The position numbers were made by a program, and so were the translations under genes. A stretch of DNA of 64,000 bases from Lunularia cruciata (lineage: Eukaryota; Streptophyta; Marchantiopsida; Lunulariales; Lunulariaceae), in NCBI GenBank assembly GCA_948567375.1, contig OX419759.1:56138593-56202592 (forward strand). Reading direction: 5' to 3'. Positions within the stretch are counted from its first letter, which is position 1, and each line of letters begins with the position of its first letter. The notes under the pieces were generated by a model that was not told the DNA's origin, did not search any database, and saw only the letters and a list, made by a program, of their open reading frames with translations. Of the stretch, positions 23,797-35,257 are shown piece by piece.

Positions 23797-24300
23797 GTTA
23801 GGAGTTAACTCAGGTCTTGAGTAAATAGAGTTAGTCTGATTGTGATCAGTTAGACTAGACTGGACTACTATATGAGCTGTTAGTTGTATTATCAGTAAAG
23901 GTACTGATGTGTTCATCTGGACTTAGCCTCAATGAGGTGAACCATGTATTTTCTTGTGTCGACCATGCTCCATGCATTTCTTGTGTATTCCTGATTTGGA
24001 CAGTCTAATTGGTATCAGAGCAAATCAGTTGAAAATAGAAAATGAGTGAGAAGGAGGTGGATGAGTTTGCAAAGCAGGAGCAGAAGGGAGAGTTGAGAAG
24101 AAGGTGCACTTCAAGGTTGCAGGTTGTAATCACCAATTGCACACATGTTGGATGTCCATGTAGGTGGTTTCAGTGCACTTTTAGAAGGATCTGCATAAAA
24201 AGGAGGTTTGCACCAAGGAGAATAAAGCAGATAAGATCGTGTTTCAATGTTGGGCAAGCATCGTGGAGGTCATGGAAGGGAGGTAGGAAGGATCTCTAGG
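23797..24300 (+). mobile_element. Ty1/copia-type LTR end with initiator-Met PBS and gag remnant
   Basis: A possible LTR begins tgttaggagttaactc at 23797 and ends ttggaca near 24002. It is followed by tggtatcagagc at 24010-24021, the standard plant primer-binding site for initiator tRNA-Met. An ATG frame of 85 codons starts at 24042, rich in Lys, Arg and Glu, with no recognisable fold. No pol and no second LTR were found, so this is a truncated 5' end. Confidence 0.5.
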
Positions 24301-25270
24301 TGGCATATATAACTGGAGTCTTTGCTCATGAGCGTGGTGTGGTGGGGTCTAGAAAGTGGAGGATGGTTTGGAGGAAGAGAAGACAGTCCAGGTCACTTTG
24401 TCAGGGCTGAAAGTATAATAGGCCTCAATGCACTAAAAAACTCCCCCTTGTCCCAATGTGCCACCGTCCCAACTGTGATTGAACGGTGCAAGTAACATTG
24501 GAAATGGTTGAGAGGGGACTTTGATTGAACTATGGGCTTTGAGCTCTGAATTTCCATGTGGGAGGAGGTACTTGCATAGAGCTTTGGATAGCGGTGCATT
24601 TCATGCCCATTGGACATTATTTGGCAGCATTCTTCAATAAAAAATGGAGTTGAGAGCTGAGAATTTGTTATGTCTCTGCTGCCCTGAATCATCATCACAT
24701 GTGGGTTTTGTGATTAGTGCACATCTCCCTGGTTAACCCACCTAGAACACCCGTTGGACCCATGAGGCATTGGAAAGTGAAGAAAAAATCCAATACATCA
24801 TCTACCTATCAATAAGGTTGTACATATAGTAGTAGTGGACAATGTTGTAAATATACTAGTGTTGGACTGGAGTTGTGGGACACAATTTCCTTCCTGGAAT
24901 TCTTCCCATTCCTCCCTCTATTTATGAGCTTTTCCTCTGTCACCACCCATGTACTCAATCTGTGGTGCAAATCTGGAAATCACAATGAAGTACTAAATGA
25001 ATCTCATCCCGCTGGCAAAAAAATAAAAATCTGGAAATTTGAACAGCATCAAGGAGTTCAGTAGTCAACCGGTTGCCCCGACATTATGAAAGAAGAATGC
25101 AAGTCTCAGAAGGGGGAGAAATCAGCTTGTAGTGGTAGAAGTAGGCAGCATGGAGGACAAGCAACTGATGATATATTGATGACATGAGGTGCAATGCTTC
25201 CTCTGCACAAGCTCTGATCAAAGGTAGTGGGAGATTGAATTGTCCACCGAGTTGGAAGAACATGGGGAAT
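24301..25270. other. Unassigned, probably retrotransposon debris
   Basis: No ORF with a recognisable domain. The sequence just before 25271 (catggggaat) looks like a polypurine tract. Confidence 0.4.
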
Positions 25271-25711
25271 TGTCACATCATTTGTAGTGTCACATCTAGA
25301 TTGCTCGGACACTGGATTTCCAGTGATAGTAGTTAGAGTTATTTCAGCAGTTTCTCAGAGACTACTTTCCGACGGTCAGATTTTGTGTTTGGGGTACTGA
25401 CTTCACAATGGGGCCCACCATCACTTTGCACTGTTTGCACCGTCGAGTGTGCCATCAGCGGGACCATTAGGGTTCAGACCTAGCTCAAGTCCAGGGGGTA
25501 TACTTTTGAAGTGCAGCTCCAGAGAGCTCACTTCTTGGATGTTGAGCCTTCGAGTTCTCGGCTATGGTGGACAGAGGCCAGCGAGTGTCACTTGGATTCT
25601 CTATGCTTGAGTGGGTGTGACCTGACTGTAATCAGTGCCCAGTTGTTGGCAGTTTATAGAGTGACAGATCAAGTACTAATCTAAGTTGAGTTGAGTTGAG
25701 AGTGGTAAACA
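25271..25711 (+). repeat. LTR-like repeat F, copy 1
   Basis: A 441-bp unit from tgtcacatcatttg to ggtaaaca (TG...CA). It is homologous to 45329-45766 (same strand) and 52603-53046 (opposite strand). Shared landmarks include ggctatggtggaca and acagatcaagtacta. Copy 3 lies at the 3' end of gypsy element E5, suggesting F is part or all of its LTR. Confidence 0.6.
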
Positions 25712-25748
25712 ATTTTGCTGTGAGCTGGGCTTAGAAAGTCAAATTGAA

Positions 25749-26170
25749 GGTGGAGTTGTGAAGCTATTCTCATGAATTTGTGATTTGGAGAAACTCGTGT
25801 TGTCAATTTGGCTCGAGTGGAAAGTTAGGAGGGGATTTGGCGGATAGCCAACTTTAGGGTTTATGTCAGATTTTACATCAGAATTTTGCTGGATTTTATG
25901 GCAAATTTTGGCTAGATTTGGAGGAGTTTTGAGGTGGAGTTTGGAGGAGGTTCGAGGTGGAGTTCTGAAGCTATTCTCATGAATTTGTGATTTGGAGAAA
26001 CCCATGTTGTCAATTTGACTCGAGTGGAAAGTTAGCAAGGGATTTGGCAGACAACCAACTTTAGGGTTTACGTTGGATTTTATGTCAGAATTTTTTTGGA
26101 TTTTATGTCAAATTTTGGCCAGATTTGGAGGAGTTTCGCTAGTTTGGAGGACTTTTGCAGATTTTAGAGG
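25749..26170 (+). repeat. Tandem duplication, about 207 bp
   Basis: The block starting ggtggagtt.tgaagctattc at 25749 recurs at 25956 with moderate divergence; both contain atgaatttgtgatttggaga and ccaactttagggttta. Confidence 0.75.
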
Positions 26171-26347
26171 AGGTTCGAAGTGGCAAGAAGAAAGGCCTCA
26201 CTTGGGCATTTTGAGGCATAGGGCTGTGGGCTATGAGAGGCTATGAAGGTCTACAAGGGCCAGCAAGCCAGCTTGTTGGTGTGAGGCTAGCTAGTTTAGA
26301 GTAAATATTGGTCATTGGTTAGCAAAATCTGCCCATCCTGCTAGATT

Positions 26348-26419
26348 GTGCGCAATAGGGTTTGACCCCTAGATCTTTTCTTCCTAGACTGGTGTCCTAG
26401 CCAACTGTTCCACCCTCAC
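26348..26419 (-). pseudogene. tRNA-like relic or SINE head (Pol III A and B boxes)
   Basis: On the minus strand an A-box-like tggaacagttgg is followed 44 bases later by a B-box-like ggggtcaaaccc, exactly tRNA spacing. If numbered as a tRNA it spans 72 nt. The acceptor stem pairs only partly and the D stem is poor, so it is not a working tRNA. It may be a tRNA pseudogene, the 5' part of a SINE, or a coincidence. Confidence 0.35.
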
Positions 26420-27077
26420 TTGTTGTCCTAGTGAGTATGCCACTATTATTTATACACATGTAACTTTGGCTAGGAGAGGCAGTTTGATCCCATTCTTGGT
26501 GATCTTGGTAGCTTAGGACTTAGATACGAACTTCACTTATGTCAAATGCCAAATGGAGGCAAAGTCAATCCCGTGTTGTGTTATGAGATGGAGGGTTTTT
26601 GTTTAGATTTCTTGTGATTGGACCCCCTCCATTCTCCACTTCCTATTTGTGTACCATGTTTATGTGAGGTGCCTTGACTTTTGAGCGTTGGTGCTCTGGT
26701 GTGCTCTCGATAGTGAGGCTGGAGTGATGACCAGTTAGACTACCTTTGTTTCTCTCCGGTGAGGCAAGAAGTGATGACCTGTAGACCGTGAGAGTGCGTG
26801 TTATGATGGCAAGTTATAGGTTGCCCTTTCCCTTAGTGTAGTTATCTCGGTTAGAGTTACATTAGTGGGTGGTGCTTAGTTGATATTGGCACTTGGTGGG
26901 GCACTTGCAATTGCAACTTGTGGTTGCAATTGGTGGTTCGGGTTTGCTGTTGTGGTTACTTGGTCACAATAGAGTTCTTTGGTGATTCCAGAGGAGATAC
27001 CCCTGTAGTACGCAATGGGTTTACTTGAAGTGGCACTCGGTATCAGCCTATATCTCAGGTCCCAGTGAGGGAGGAGA

Positions 27078-28333
27078 TTGACTCTGAGTTGGAGTTCAGC
27101 ACATGAGTTGATTCAGTTGAGAGTGCACTTGGTGTGTCCGCACCGTTGTTGTGGGACATGGACGAGATTAATGGGGCCTCCAAAGGCCCTAGGCATTACT
27201 CTAGTACAGTGGGTACCATTGAGTTGGATGATTTCATCCAGGAGTTTGATAGTTAGTGTGATCTACAGCAGATAAGGAACTCGACTTTTTTTACACCCTT
27301 CATGGCATAGAAGGGGTTGTTTCAACATCTAGAGGGTCCACGATGGATGACTACCATGAGTTTAGGAGAGCTCATTAAGAGGAGATCGAGTTATGGAGAT
27401 AGTATTGGTCTCCATACTATGTCTTCATCACTCCAGGTTTGGTGGCCAAGAGTAGATTGGCTATACCTACGAGTTCTAGCTCAAGTAGTGTTGGTGGAGC
27501 TAGTGGAGGTGCACTAGCTGGAGATAGTGCTATTACGAGTGGAGGTACCACTGCAAGAGATGGTGTGGTACCAGGGTTTAACCCCATGGTGGAGTTCTTC
27601 CTATGTTTGAGGTAGAACTACCAGGGAGTGCGGACTGTCAAGCTGAGGAGCTTGCAAGAGTTTCAGCGGAAGGCTAGAGAGAGCCTATGTGAGGTATACA
27701 CTCGCATGAGGCGGCTGATCAATTTCACTCAGGGAGTTACTGAGGCCCAGGCAGTCCAATTTTGGTATGGGATACTGGATAGGGAGTTGTGACATAGAGT
27801 TTGTGATGCTACGTTATTACACGCTACTTCCCCTACTTTGGCAGTGGTCTTTGGTTTGGCTAAGCGTATTGAGCTCAACATAGTAGAGGAGAGAGTAGTG
27901 ACATTTGGATTTGGTAGGGAGACCTCATCCACGGCTATGACTTCTTCTAGAGTGCAGCAAAGTGCACCACACCCAATTGGTTTTTGAGGATAGGGTGGAC
28001 AGCACAGATCCTATGGAGCGAGTGGAGGGCCTAGTGGAGCTAGACCCTTACCTTCATTTGCGGGTCAGCAACAGCCAGTGAGTAATGGTGTTGCTTGTTG
28101 GACTTGTGGTGGACCTCATTATAGGAGAGAGTGTACTTAGGGCAGCGGACCTGATACCTCTGGTGCATCACAGCCAGCACAGAGGCAGTGTGAGCATTGT
28201 CACAGATTTGGTCACACTAGTGATTGGTGTTTTGAGTTATAGAGTGGTAGGGCTGCTATGGTAGGTAGTAGAGGAGCTCCAATTCATGGAAGACGTGGTG
28301 GTAGAGGATCTAGACCTAGTAGGGATGCAGTAC
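27078..28333 (+). pseudogene. Gypsy-type gag relic with two zinc knuckles
   Basis: Through scattered stops the plus strand encodes a capsid-like helical segment (around FQRKARESLCEVYTRMRR, about 27660-27720). Two zinc knuckles follow: CX2CX3HX4C near 28100 (CWTCGGPHYRREC) and CX2CX4HX4C near 28195 (CEHCHRFGHTSDWC). Several stops are TAG or TGA at likely Gln or Arg codons. It is cut off at 28333 by element E1. With repeat F upstream it may be the 5' part of an E5-type element. Confidence 0.7.
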
Positions 28334-29023
28334 TGTAACACCCATTTGTGCATGTGTGTGGTATTGTGATATTTAGCTTGGTATTACAAGTACTTAAGAG
28401 ATATTATTTATATAGAGATAAAGGATGGTTCTATATTAGTCATGGTTAGCTAAAATTAGTCATAACTAAGATAGAGAGGACCTTACTTTAGAGGAGGTAG
28501 AAAAGATGAGCACCACTATTTTGGATTTTAGTGTATTGACTTGGTATTATTCCTAAGTGTTTGGCTTTGGGGAAAGAGTTGAGAACTCTTAGGCCCGCAA
28601 GCCTTTTTGTTTTGGATTCTTCTATAGTCCAAGGATAGCCCATGTGAAGGAATCCTTGACTTAGTGGTTGGGTCAAGATAAGACCACATGCTTAGGGGAA
28701 TATGCCCATGTGAATGGATATTCCTTTCTACTTTTTGACTTTACTTGAATTTTAGTCTAGTAACTTGAGTTACTACGGTAATTAGTAACTTCGGTACGTA
28801 ACTATTTCACAAGTATATAAACAAGGGGTGAGGAAGTATTCATCATCCTTTCATTTGCAACTATCTCTCTCATTGAGTTCTCTAGTGAGCAATGTCTTGA
28901 GTCTTGGAGTGTTAGCCTTGGAGGAGTATGATGGAGTTCGGGTTCCTTGCCTTCTTAGTCCATGGTGCGCTACCATAATAGCCACCAGAGGTTCATTCTG
29001 AGAGAGAGACAAGCCGGCTCACA
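28334..29023 (+). repeat. E1 5' LTR
   Basis: Runs TGTAACACCC to GGCTCACA, with a TATATAA at 28814-28820. A PBS-like TGGTTCCATTGCCGGGAC follows. Confidence 0.9.
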
Positions 29024-29882
29024 TTTCTGGTTCCATTGCCGGGACCTCTCTAGAAGGCAAGATAATGTTCCGTGTTCAATTCTACATTGGGCAGAAGGAG
29101 AGTATGAGAGCTCACTTGGAGAGAACATTAGGAGAGGAGAGGGTTGAACTTATGTTAGAGAACCAAGATCTATTTGTATACCCTGTGGTTCATTATGATG
29201 TCTTTGAGGTGATGTTGTACATCTTGTACACATGAGAGGAATTGGAGAGATTGTGTGAGGTGGACTGCAGCTTTTGGGGATTAAAGTGATTTTGGGCAAA
29301 ATCTCAAGTTTGAGATCTGGACTTGAGATTTCTACACATGATAGCTTGGGTTATCTTCCAGTTAGCACACTTAAAATTATTGTGAGAGCTTTTATGCGCA
29401 CTGGGTTAGAATTTTTGAAAGTTGATAGGGTAAAGTGCTCCCGCAACTGCATGCTCTCTGGAAAATGATACAGAGTCTGCCATTTCTTCAATTTTCAATG
29501 AATTGTTTTGAAAATTTCCAAGAAAATTTATTAAATTGTATCCTACCTGCTACCACAAAAATAAGAGAGAGATTGTTCTTACACAAGGACTAATGAGTTT
29601 TTGAAGTGAGGGGGGTGGTTTTGAGACCAAATCTGAAATATGTGTGCTGAATAAAAAGATGTCTAGGCCAAATGGCTAAATGAAAAGATCTGAAATTTTG
29701 CAAAGAGAGACGCCATAGAGTTGTGATCAAGTGTGAAAAATTTCAGAGGACTGTGACATACTGGTTGGGAGATTTGAGTGACATTGTGAGGAAGGGTCAA
29801 TTCTACAGAGTGGAGATCTCATGCATGAGGAGTTTGAGATCAACAAAAAGCATGTTTGAGTGTTTAGATTCATCTTGGGAAC

Positions 29883-30356
29883 ATGGAGGGTCATCAAGAG
29901 TGAAAATTGAGATTATGCAAGGTTCCCCAAGGGTTTGAGGTGATTGTAGGGGTGGATTTGAGGAAAAGAGAGTTTACAATAGAATTTGAAGAGAGTGTTG
30001 AGAGGATCCAAAAACCTACACCACTTGGAGGAAAGAGTGAGTCTAAGTGCTTTCTATGTGGAGAGAAGGGACATAAGGCAAGTTCATGTCCATTGACCGT
30101 TGAGAGCAAGAGATTGAGGGAAAGGAGAGGCTTACTTGACTTGGGTTTGCATGTTGGACCTTCTTCACCAAGATTGGGAGAGAGAAGATCTAAGACCAAG
30201 GAGTTGTATGAGGTTTATGGAGTTGAAGGACTTCCAAAAGGACATGAGTGTAGTGGAGTAAAAGTGCTTTTGGAGACTTTGGTGAAGGATCTTGGAGAGA
30301 GCTTTAGTACAGCTACAGAAATACTACCACCTTCATCAACTAGTTCTCAAGATTAG
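29883..30356 (+). pseudogene. E1 leader ORF-B (zinc knuckle), disrupted
   Basis: Homologue of the E2 ORF at 34546-35019. A TGG-to-TGA change soon after the ATG breaks it, and two Cys of a possible second metal site are Tyr here. The main CX2CX4HX4C knuckle (CFLCGEKGHKASSC) is kept. Confidence 0.7.
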
Positions 30357-30588
30357 TGATGGAGATAATCTTTCAACTTATGGATAAACTATCCATGAGA
30401 GTTAGATTAATATGCACTCTGGGATTTGATGTTGCTATAGAAATCTTGGAGCAACCTGAACCTTTTGTGTTCCCTAGAGTGGATTATTCTCAGATATGTT
30501 AGTCATGTATATACTTTATTAGTAATAGAGTGAGAGAAAAGAAAAGAGAAAAAACAATTGAGAGAAAGAAAGATAGCGAGAGGTTAAG

Positions 30589-33007
30589 ATGGGGAAACTT
30601 CCGGTTTTCTTTGGCAAGGATGGAGAAGATGTGGAGGCCTTTGTGAGAGACTTCAAGAGAGCTTGCATAGGAAACAATGAGAGCAGGAAGAAGAGTGGGC
30701 CTCATTATTACCAGATTTCTTTGAGGATGCATCACTTACATGGTATGAGTCAAAATACCAAAAGAGAGAGAGGAGAGATGGGGAAGAGGAGTCTTGGGAG
30801 ACTTTGACTTCAGCACTCATTGAGAACTTTCTTCCTGATGAGAGTTATGAGAGATTGATGAGTGAGGTTACATTTCTCAAGCAAGGAGAAGGAGAGAAAG
30901 TGAGAGTCTATGTGGAAAGAGTGGAAAAGTTAGAGTCCAGATTTTGCATAGTGTTGAGGAAGGGTGGGGATGATGTGGAGACTACAATGATTGCCATAGG
31001 GGCCATGCTCACCAAGAATTTTGTGGGAGGGTTGAGACCACAAATTAGAAGCAAGGTGAGATATGAGAAACCTTCTTCCAAGGTTGAAGCTATCAAGATT
31101 GCAATTTGTATGGAGGAGAGTTTGGAAGGGGATGAGAGTGATTTGGTGGTGAAGGAGGTTGTGCATCCTCCTCAAGGCTACAATTATGGTGGAACTTCTG
31201 ATACTTTGGTGGCAAGGGTTGCACCACAAGTAGTAGTTGCTCCAGTTCTTGCACCTCCACCAAAGGATCCACTTCAAACCATCACAAAACAACTTGCGGA
31301 TCTCAAGATCAATGTGATGCAATTATGGGAGAAGAGAGAGGTGGATCAGATTGTAGGGAGAGGGCCTAGGAGTTATGGAAACCATCCATATAGAGGAGGC
31401 CAACCAGCCAACAATTTCAATGATAGAAATTGTTTTGGTTGTGGGGGAAGAGGCCATATCCAAAGGAATTGCCCAAATTCCACTTACCATGGAGGAAGGG
31501 GTTATGAGGGAGCCAATAGAGGGAAAGAGGGAGGTAGTGAAACCCAAGTGGCTCCTAATCCCAACAAAGGTAAGGGAATAGCATCCATAGATGTGGTTGA
31601 GAGCAAGTTTGAGAAGGGAGAGTGCTCAAACTCCAAGGGTCTTAATTTGGAGCTTTTTGCACAAGAGAAGAAGAGAGCTCGTTTTGCAGAGGATGTTCAC
31701 TCTTCTCAAGGATATATTTCAAGCAAGGATACTCCTATGTCTATTAGGAGCACTCGCACCTCAACACCATCAACAACAAAGACTCCAAGGAAGAAGTTGG
31801 GGATGGAGGACTTCTTGATCTCAAAGCAACAATAGAACTATAATGTGTTGGAGGATGTTGGTAGTCACAAGGCTAACATCACAGTGGGCCAATTAATTGC
31901 TTTGAACCCTACCTTGAGAAAGGAGCTTAGAGGTGGTTTGAGTTCTACAAGGAGCAAGAAGAAGAAGAAGGCAAAAGTTCCAGTATCAATGGGAGTGGTG
32001 GATGCCAAGCCAGCACCATGGGAGGCTTGTGAATATCCCTCCAAGATTGATGTGAGAGTGAATGGTCACAACATCAAGGATGCATTGGTTGATGGAGGAT
32101 CAGCAGTGAATGCCATGTTAGAAAGGTTGATGAAGAAGTTGGGTATGATATCCTCAAGACCTTCAACATTTGTGGTGAGCATGGCAAACAAACAACAAGT
32201 TTGACTAGTAGGGGTGATGGATAAGGTGGTAGTTTCAGTTATGGGAGTTCAAAATCTCATGACTTTCCAAGTCTTGAAGGATTCAAGCTATGACTTACTT
32301 CTTGGGAGGCCATGGTTGAGAGCAGCACGCACAACTGATCGATGGCACAAAGGGTACTTGAGGATTTGGCCATCAAACCATAGAGTCACAGTTCTTGTGA
32401 CTAACACCACCAACACTTCACATTCAGATACACCATCTTCTGATTATTGGGAATCAAATTCTGAAGAAGGAGCTTCAGGTGTGGACACAAGCATGGAAGA
32501 GGAGACTTCCACGGAGGAAGATGAATCTGAATCTGATTCAGATGTGTATCCCTTGTGTGCTATGGATTTTGCACCTAAGCCAAAGGTTTTGAAGGACCCC
32601 GATTGGAGTAAAGCCTTTCATCCTCTAAACCTGATTTCATCCTTTAAACCTGATTGGAGTAAGCCTTTCATCCTCTACACTGATGCTTCTAATGTAGCTA
32701 TAGGATGCACTCTTAGTCAATTAGACCAAGATGGGCATGATCATCCAATAGCTTATGCTAGTAGGCAGATGGTTTTAGCAGAGAAGAACTACTCTGTCAC
32801 GGAGAGAGAAGTGTTGGCAGTGATCTTTGGTCTCAAGAAGTTTAGACACTACTTGATTGGAGGGAAAGCCACCATTTTCACGGATCACAAGGCTTTGAAG
32901 TACATCTTCAACAAGCCTAATGTTGAAGGCTTTGAAGTACATCTTCAACAAGCCTAATGTTGAAGGGAGACTAGCAAGGTGGATGATACTCTTATCTGAG
33001 TATGACT
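30589..33007 (+). pseudogene. E1 gag-protease-RNase H relic, RT deleted
   Basis: The ATG at 30589 starts a Gag matching E2. A one-base deletion near 30697 shifts the frame, TGG became TAG at 31833-31835, and CGA became TGA just before 32214. At about 32600 the sequence jumps from the end of the protease region to RNase H, removing roughly 1.08 kb that includes the whole RT catalytic core. A short imperfect duplication (gattggagtaa.gcctttcatcc) marks the junction. A 37-bp tandem duplication at 32891-32964 adds another frameshift. The frame is then interrupted by E2 at 33008. Confidence 0.88.
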
Positions 33008-33685
33008 TGTAACACCCATTTGTGCATGTGTGTGGTATTGTGATATTTAGCTTGGTATTACAAGTACTTAAGAGATATTATTTATATAGAGATAAAGGAT
33101 GGTTCTATATTAGTCATGGTTAGCTAAAGTTAGTCATAGCTAAGATAGATGGGACCTTACTTTAGAGGAAGTAGAAAAGATGAGCACCACTATTTTGGAT
33201 TTTAGTGTGTTGACTTGGTATTATTCCTAGGTGTTTGGCTTTGGGGAAAGAGTTGAGAACTCTTGGGCCCGCAGCCTTTTTGTTTTGGATTCTTCTTTAG
33301 TCCAAGGATAGCCCATGTGAAGGAATCCTTGCTTTAGTGGTTGGGTCAAGATAAGGGGAATATGCCCATGTGAATGGATATTCCTTTCTACTTTTTGACT
33401 TTACTTGACTTTTAGTCTAGTAACTTGAGTTACTACGGTAATTAGTAACTTTGGTACGTAACTATTTCACAAGTATATAAACAAGGAGTGAGGAGGTACT
33501 CATCATCCTTTCATTTGCAACTATCTCTCTCTCATTGAGTTCTCTAGTGAACAATGTCTTGAGTCTTGGAGTGTTAGCCTTGGAGGAGTATGATGGAGTT
33601 GGGGTTCCTTGCCTTCTTAGTCCATGGTGCGCTACCATAATAGCCATCAGAGGTTCATCTTGAGTGAGAGACAGGCCGGCTCACA
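33008..33685 (+). repeat. E2 5' LTR
   Basis: 678 bp from TGTAACACCC to CCGGCTCACA; 12 bp shorter than the E1 LTRs, mainly by loss of part of a gaccacatgcttag segment. Confidence 0.95.
33474..33480 (+). promoter_or_regulatory. LTR TATA box
   Basis: TATATAA in the context caagtatataaacaagg, about 210 bp before the LTR end and conserved in all four family LTRs. It probably sets the start of the genomic RNA just downstream. Confidence 0.55.
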
Positions 33686-33689
33686 TTTT

Positions 33690-33707
33690 TGGTTCCGTTG
33701 CCGGGAC
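33690..33707 (+). promoter_or_regulatory. E2 primer-binding site
   Basis: TGGTTCCGTTGCCGGGAC begins five bases after the LTR, with the TGG expected opposite a tRNA CCA end. It resembles plant gypsy PBS sequences, but I cannot name the tRNA with certainty. Confidence 0.65.
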
Positions 33708-33726
33708 CTCTCTAGAAGGCAAGATA

Positions 33727-33897
33727 ATGTTCCGCGTCCAATTCTACATTAGGCAGAAGGAGGCTATGAGAGCTCACTTGGAGAGAACATTAGGAGAGGA
33801 GAGGGCTGAACTTATGTTAGAGAACCAAGATCCATTTGTATACCCTGTAGTTCATTATGATGTCTTTGAGGTGATTTTGTACATCTTGTACACATGA
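33727..33897 (+). CDS. E2 leader ORF-A, 56 aa
   Basis: Starts MFRVQFYIRQKEAMRAH and ends at a TGA that is also present in E1 (29062 onward). It is rich in charged and aromatic residues and is not a known domain. Conservation of both the frame and its stop in two diverged copies suggests either a real small ORF or a conserved RNA leader. Confidence 0.35.
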   Translation: MFRVQFYIRQKEAMRAHLERTLGEERAELMLENQDPFVYPVVHYDVFEVILYILYT

Positions 33898-34545
33898 GAG
33901 GAATTGGAGAGATTGTGTGAGGTGGATTGCAGATTTTGGGGATTAAGGTGATTTTGGGCAAAATCTCAAGTTTGAGATCTGGACTTGAGATTTTTACACA
34001 TGATAGCTTGGGTTATCTTTCAGTTAGCACACTTGAAACTATTGAGAGAGCTTCTATGCGCACTGGGCTAGAATTTTTGAAAGTTGATAGGGTAAAGTGC
34101 TCCCGCAACTACATGCTCTCTGGAAAATTGTACAGAGTCTGCCATTTCTTCAATTTTCAGTGAATTGTCCTGAAAATTTCCAAGAAAATTCAGTGCATTG
34201 TATCCTACCTGCTGCCACAAAAATTAGAGAGAGATCGTTTTTGCGCAGGGCGTGATGAGTTTTTGAAGTGAGGGGGGTGGTTTTCAGACCAAATCTGAAA
34301 TATGGGTGCTGAATAGAAAGGTGTCTAGGCCAAATGGCTCAATGAAAAGATCTGAAATTTTGCAGGGAGGGACGCCCTGGAGTTGTGATCAAGTGTGAAA
34401 AATTTCAGAGGACTGTGACGTATTGGTTGGGAGATTTGAATGACATTGTGAGGAAGGGTCAATTCTGCAGAGTGGAGATCTCATGCATGAGAAGTTTGAG
34501 ATCAACAAAAAGCATGTTTGAGTGTTTAGATTCATCTTGGGGAAC

Positions 34546-35019
34546 ATGGAGAGTCATCAAGAGTGGAAATTGAGATTATGCAAGGTTCCCCAAGGTTTTG
34601 AGGTGATTGTAGGGGTGGATTTGAGGAAAAGAGAGTTTACAATAGAATTTGAAGAGAGTGTTGAGAGGATCCAAAAACCTACACCACTTGGAGGAAAGAG
34701 TGAGTCTAAGTGCTTTCTATGTGGAGAGAAGGGACATAAGGCAAGTTCATGTCCATTGACCTTTGAGAGCAAGAGATTGAGGGAAAGGAGAGGCTTACTT
34801 GACTTGGGTTTGCATGTTGGACCTTCTTCACCAAGATTGGGAGGGAGAAGATCTAAGACCAAAGAGTTGTGTGAGGTTTGTGGAGTTGAAGGACTTCCAA
34901 AAGGACATGAGTGTAGTGGAGTAAAAGCACTTTTGGAAACTTTGGTGAAGGATCTTGGAGAGAGTCTTAGTACAGCTACAGAAATACTACCACCTTCATC
35001 AGCTAGTTCTCAAGATTAG
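34546..35019 (+). CDS. E2 leader ORF-B, 157-aa zinc-knuckle protein
   Basis: A separate ATG ORF between the PBS and gag. Near residue 50 it has CFLCGEKGHKASSC, a CX2CX4HX4C nucleic-acid-binding knuckle. A segment GVDLRKREFTIEFEESVER precedes it, an arrangement seen in plant LINE ORF1 proteins with a DUF4283-type domain before a CCHC knuckle. A second cluster (CEVCGVEGLPKGHEC) follows near residue 120. Gag has its own knuckle, so this is an additional RNA-binding candidate. Function unknown. Confidence 0.55.
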   Translation: MESHQEWKLRLCKVPQGFEVIVGVDLRKREFTIEFEESVERIQKPTPLGGKSESKCFLCGEKGHKASSCPLTFESKRLRERRGLLDLGLHVGPSSPRLGGRRSKTKELCEVCGVEGLPKGHECSGVKALLETLVKDLGESLSTATEILPPSSASSQD

Positions 35020-35257
35020 TGATGGAGATAATCTTTCAACTTATGGATAAACTATCCATGAGAGTTAGATTAATATGCACTCTAGGATTTGATGTTGCTA
35101 TAGAAATCTTGGAGCAACCTGAACCTTTTGTGTTCCCTAGAGTGGATTATTCTCAGATGGTGTTAGTCATGTATATACTCTATTAGTAATAGAGTGAGAG
35201 AAAAGAAAAGAGGAAAAAAAAAAATTTGAGAGAAAAGAAAGATAGTGAGGGGTTAAG

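Noticed and set aside
31833..32213. E1 stop codons as programmed gag-pro recoding
   Set aside because: E2 has sense codons at both sites (TGG and CGA), so these are inactivating mutations in E1.
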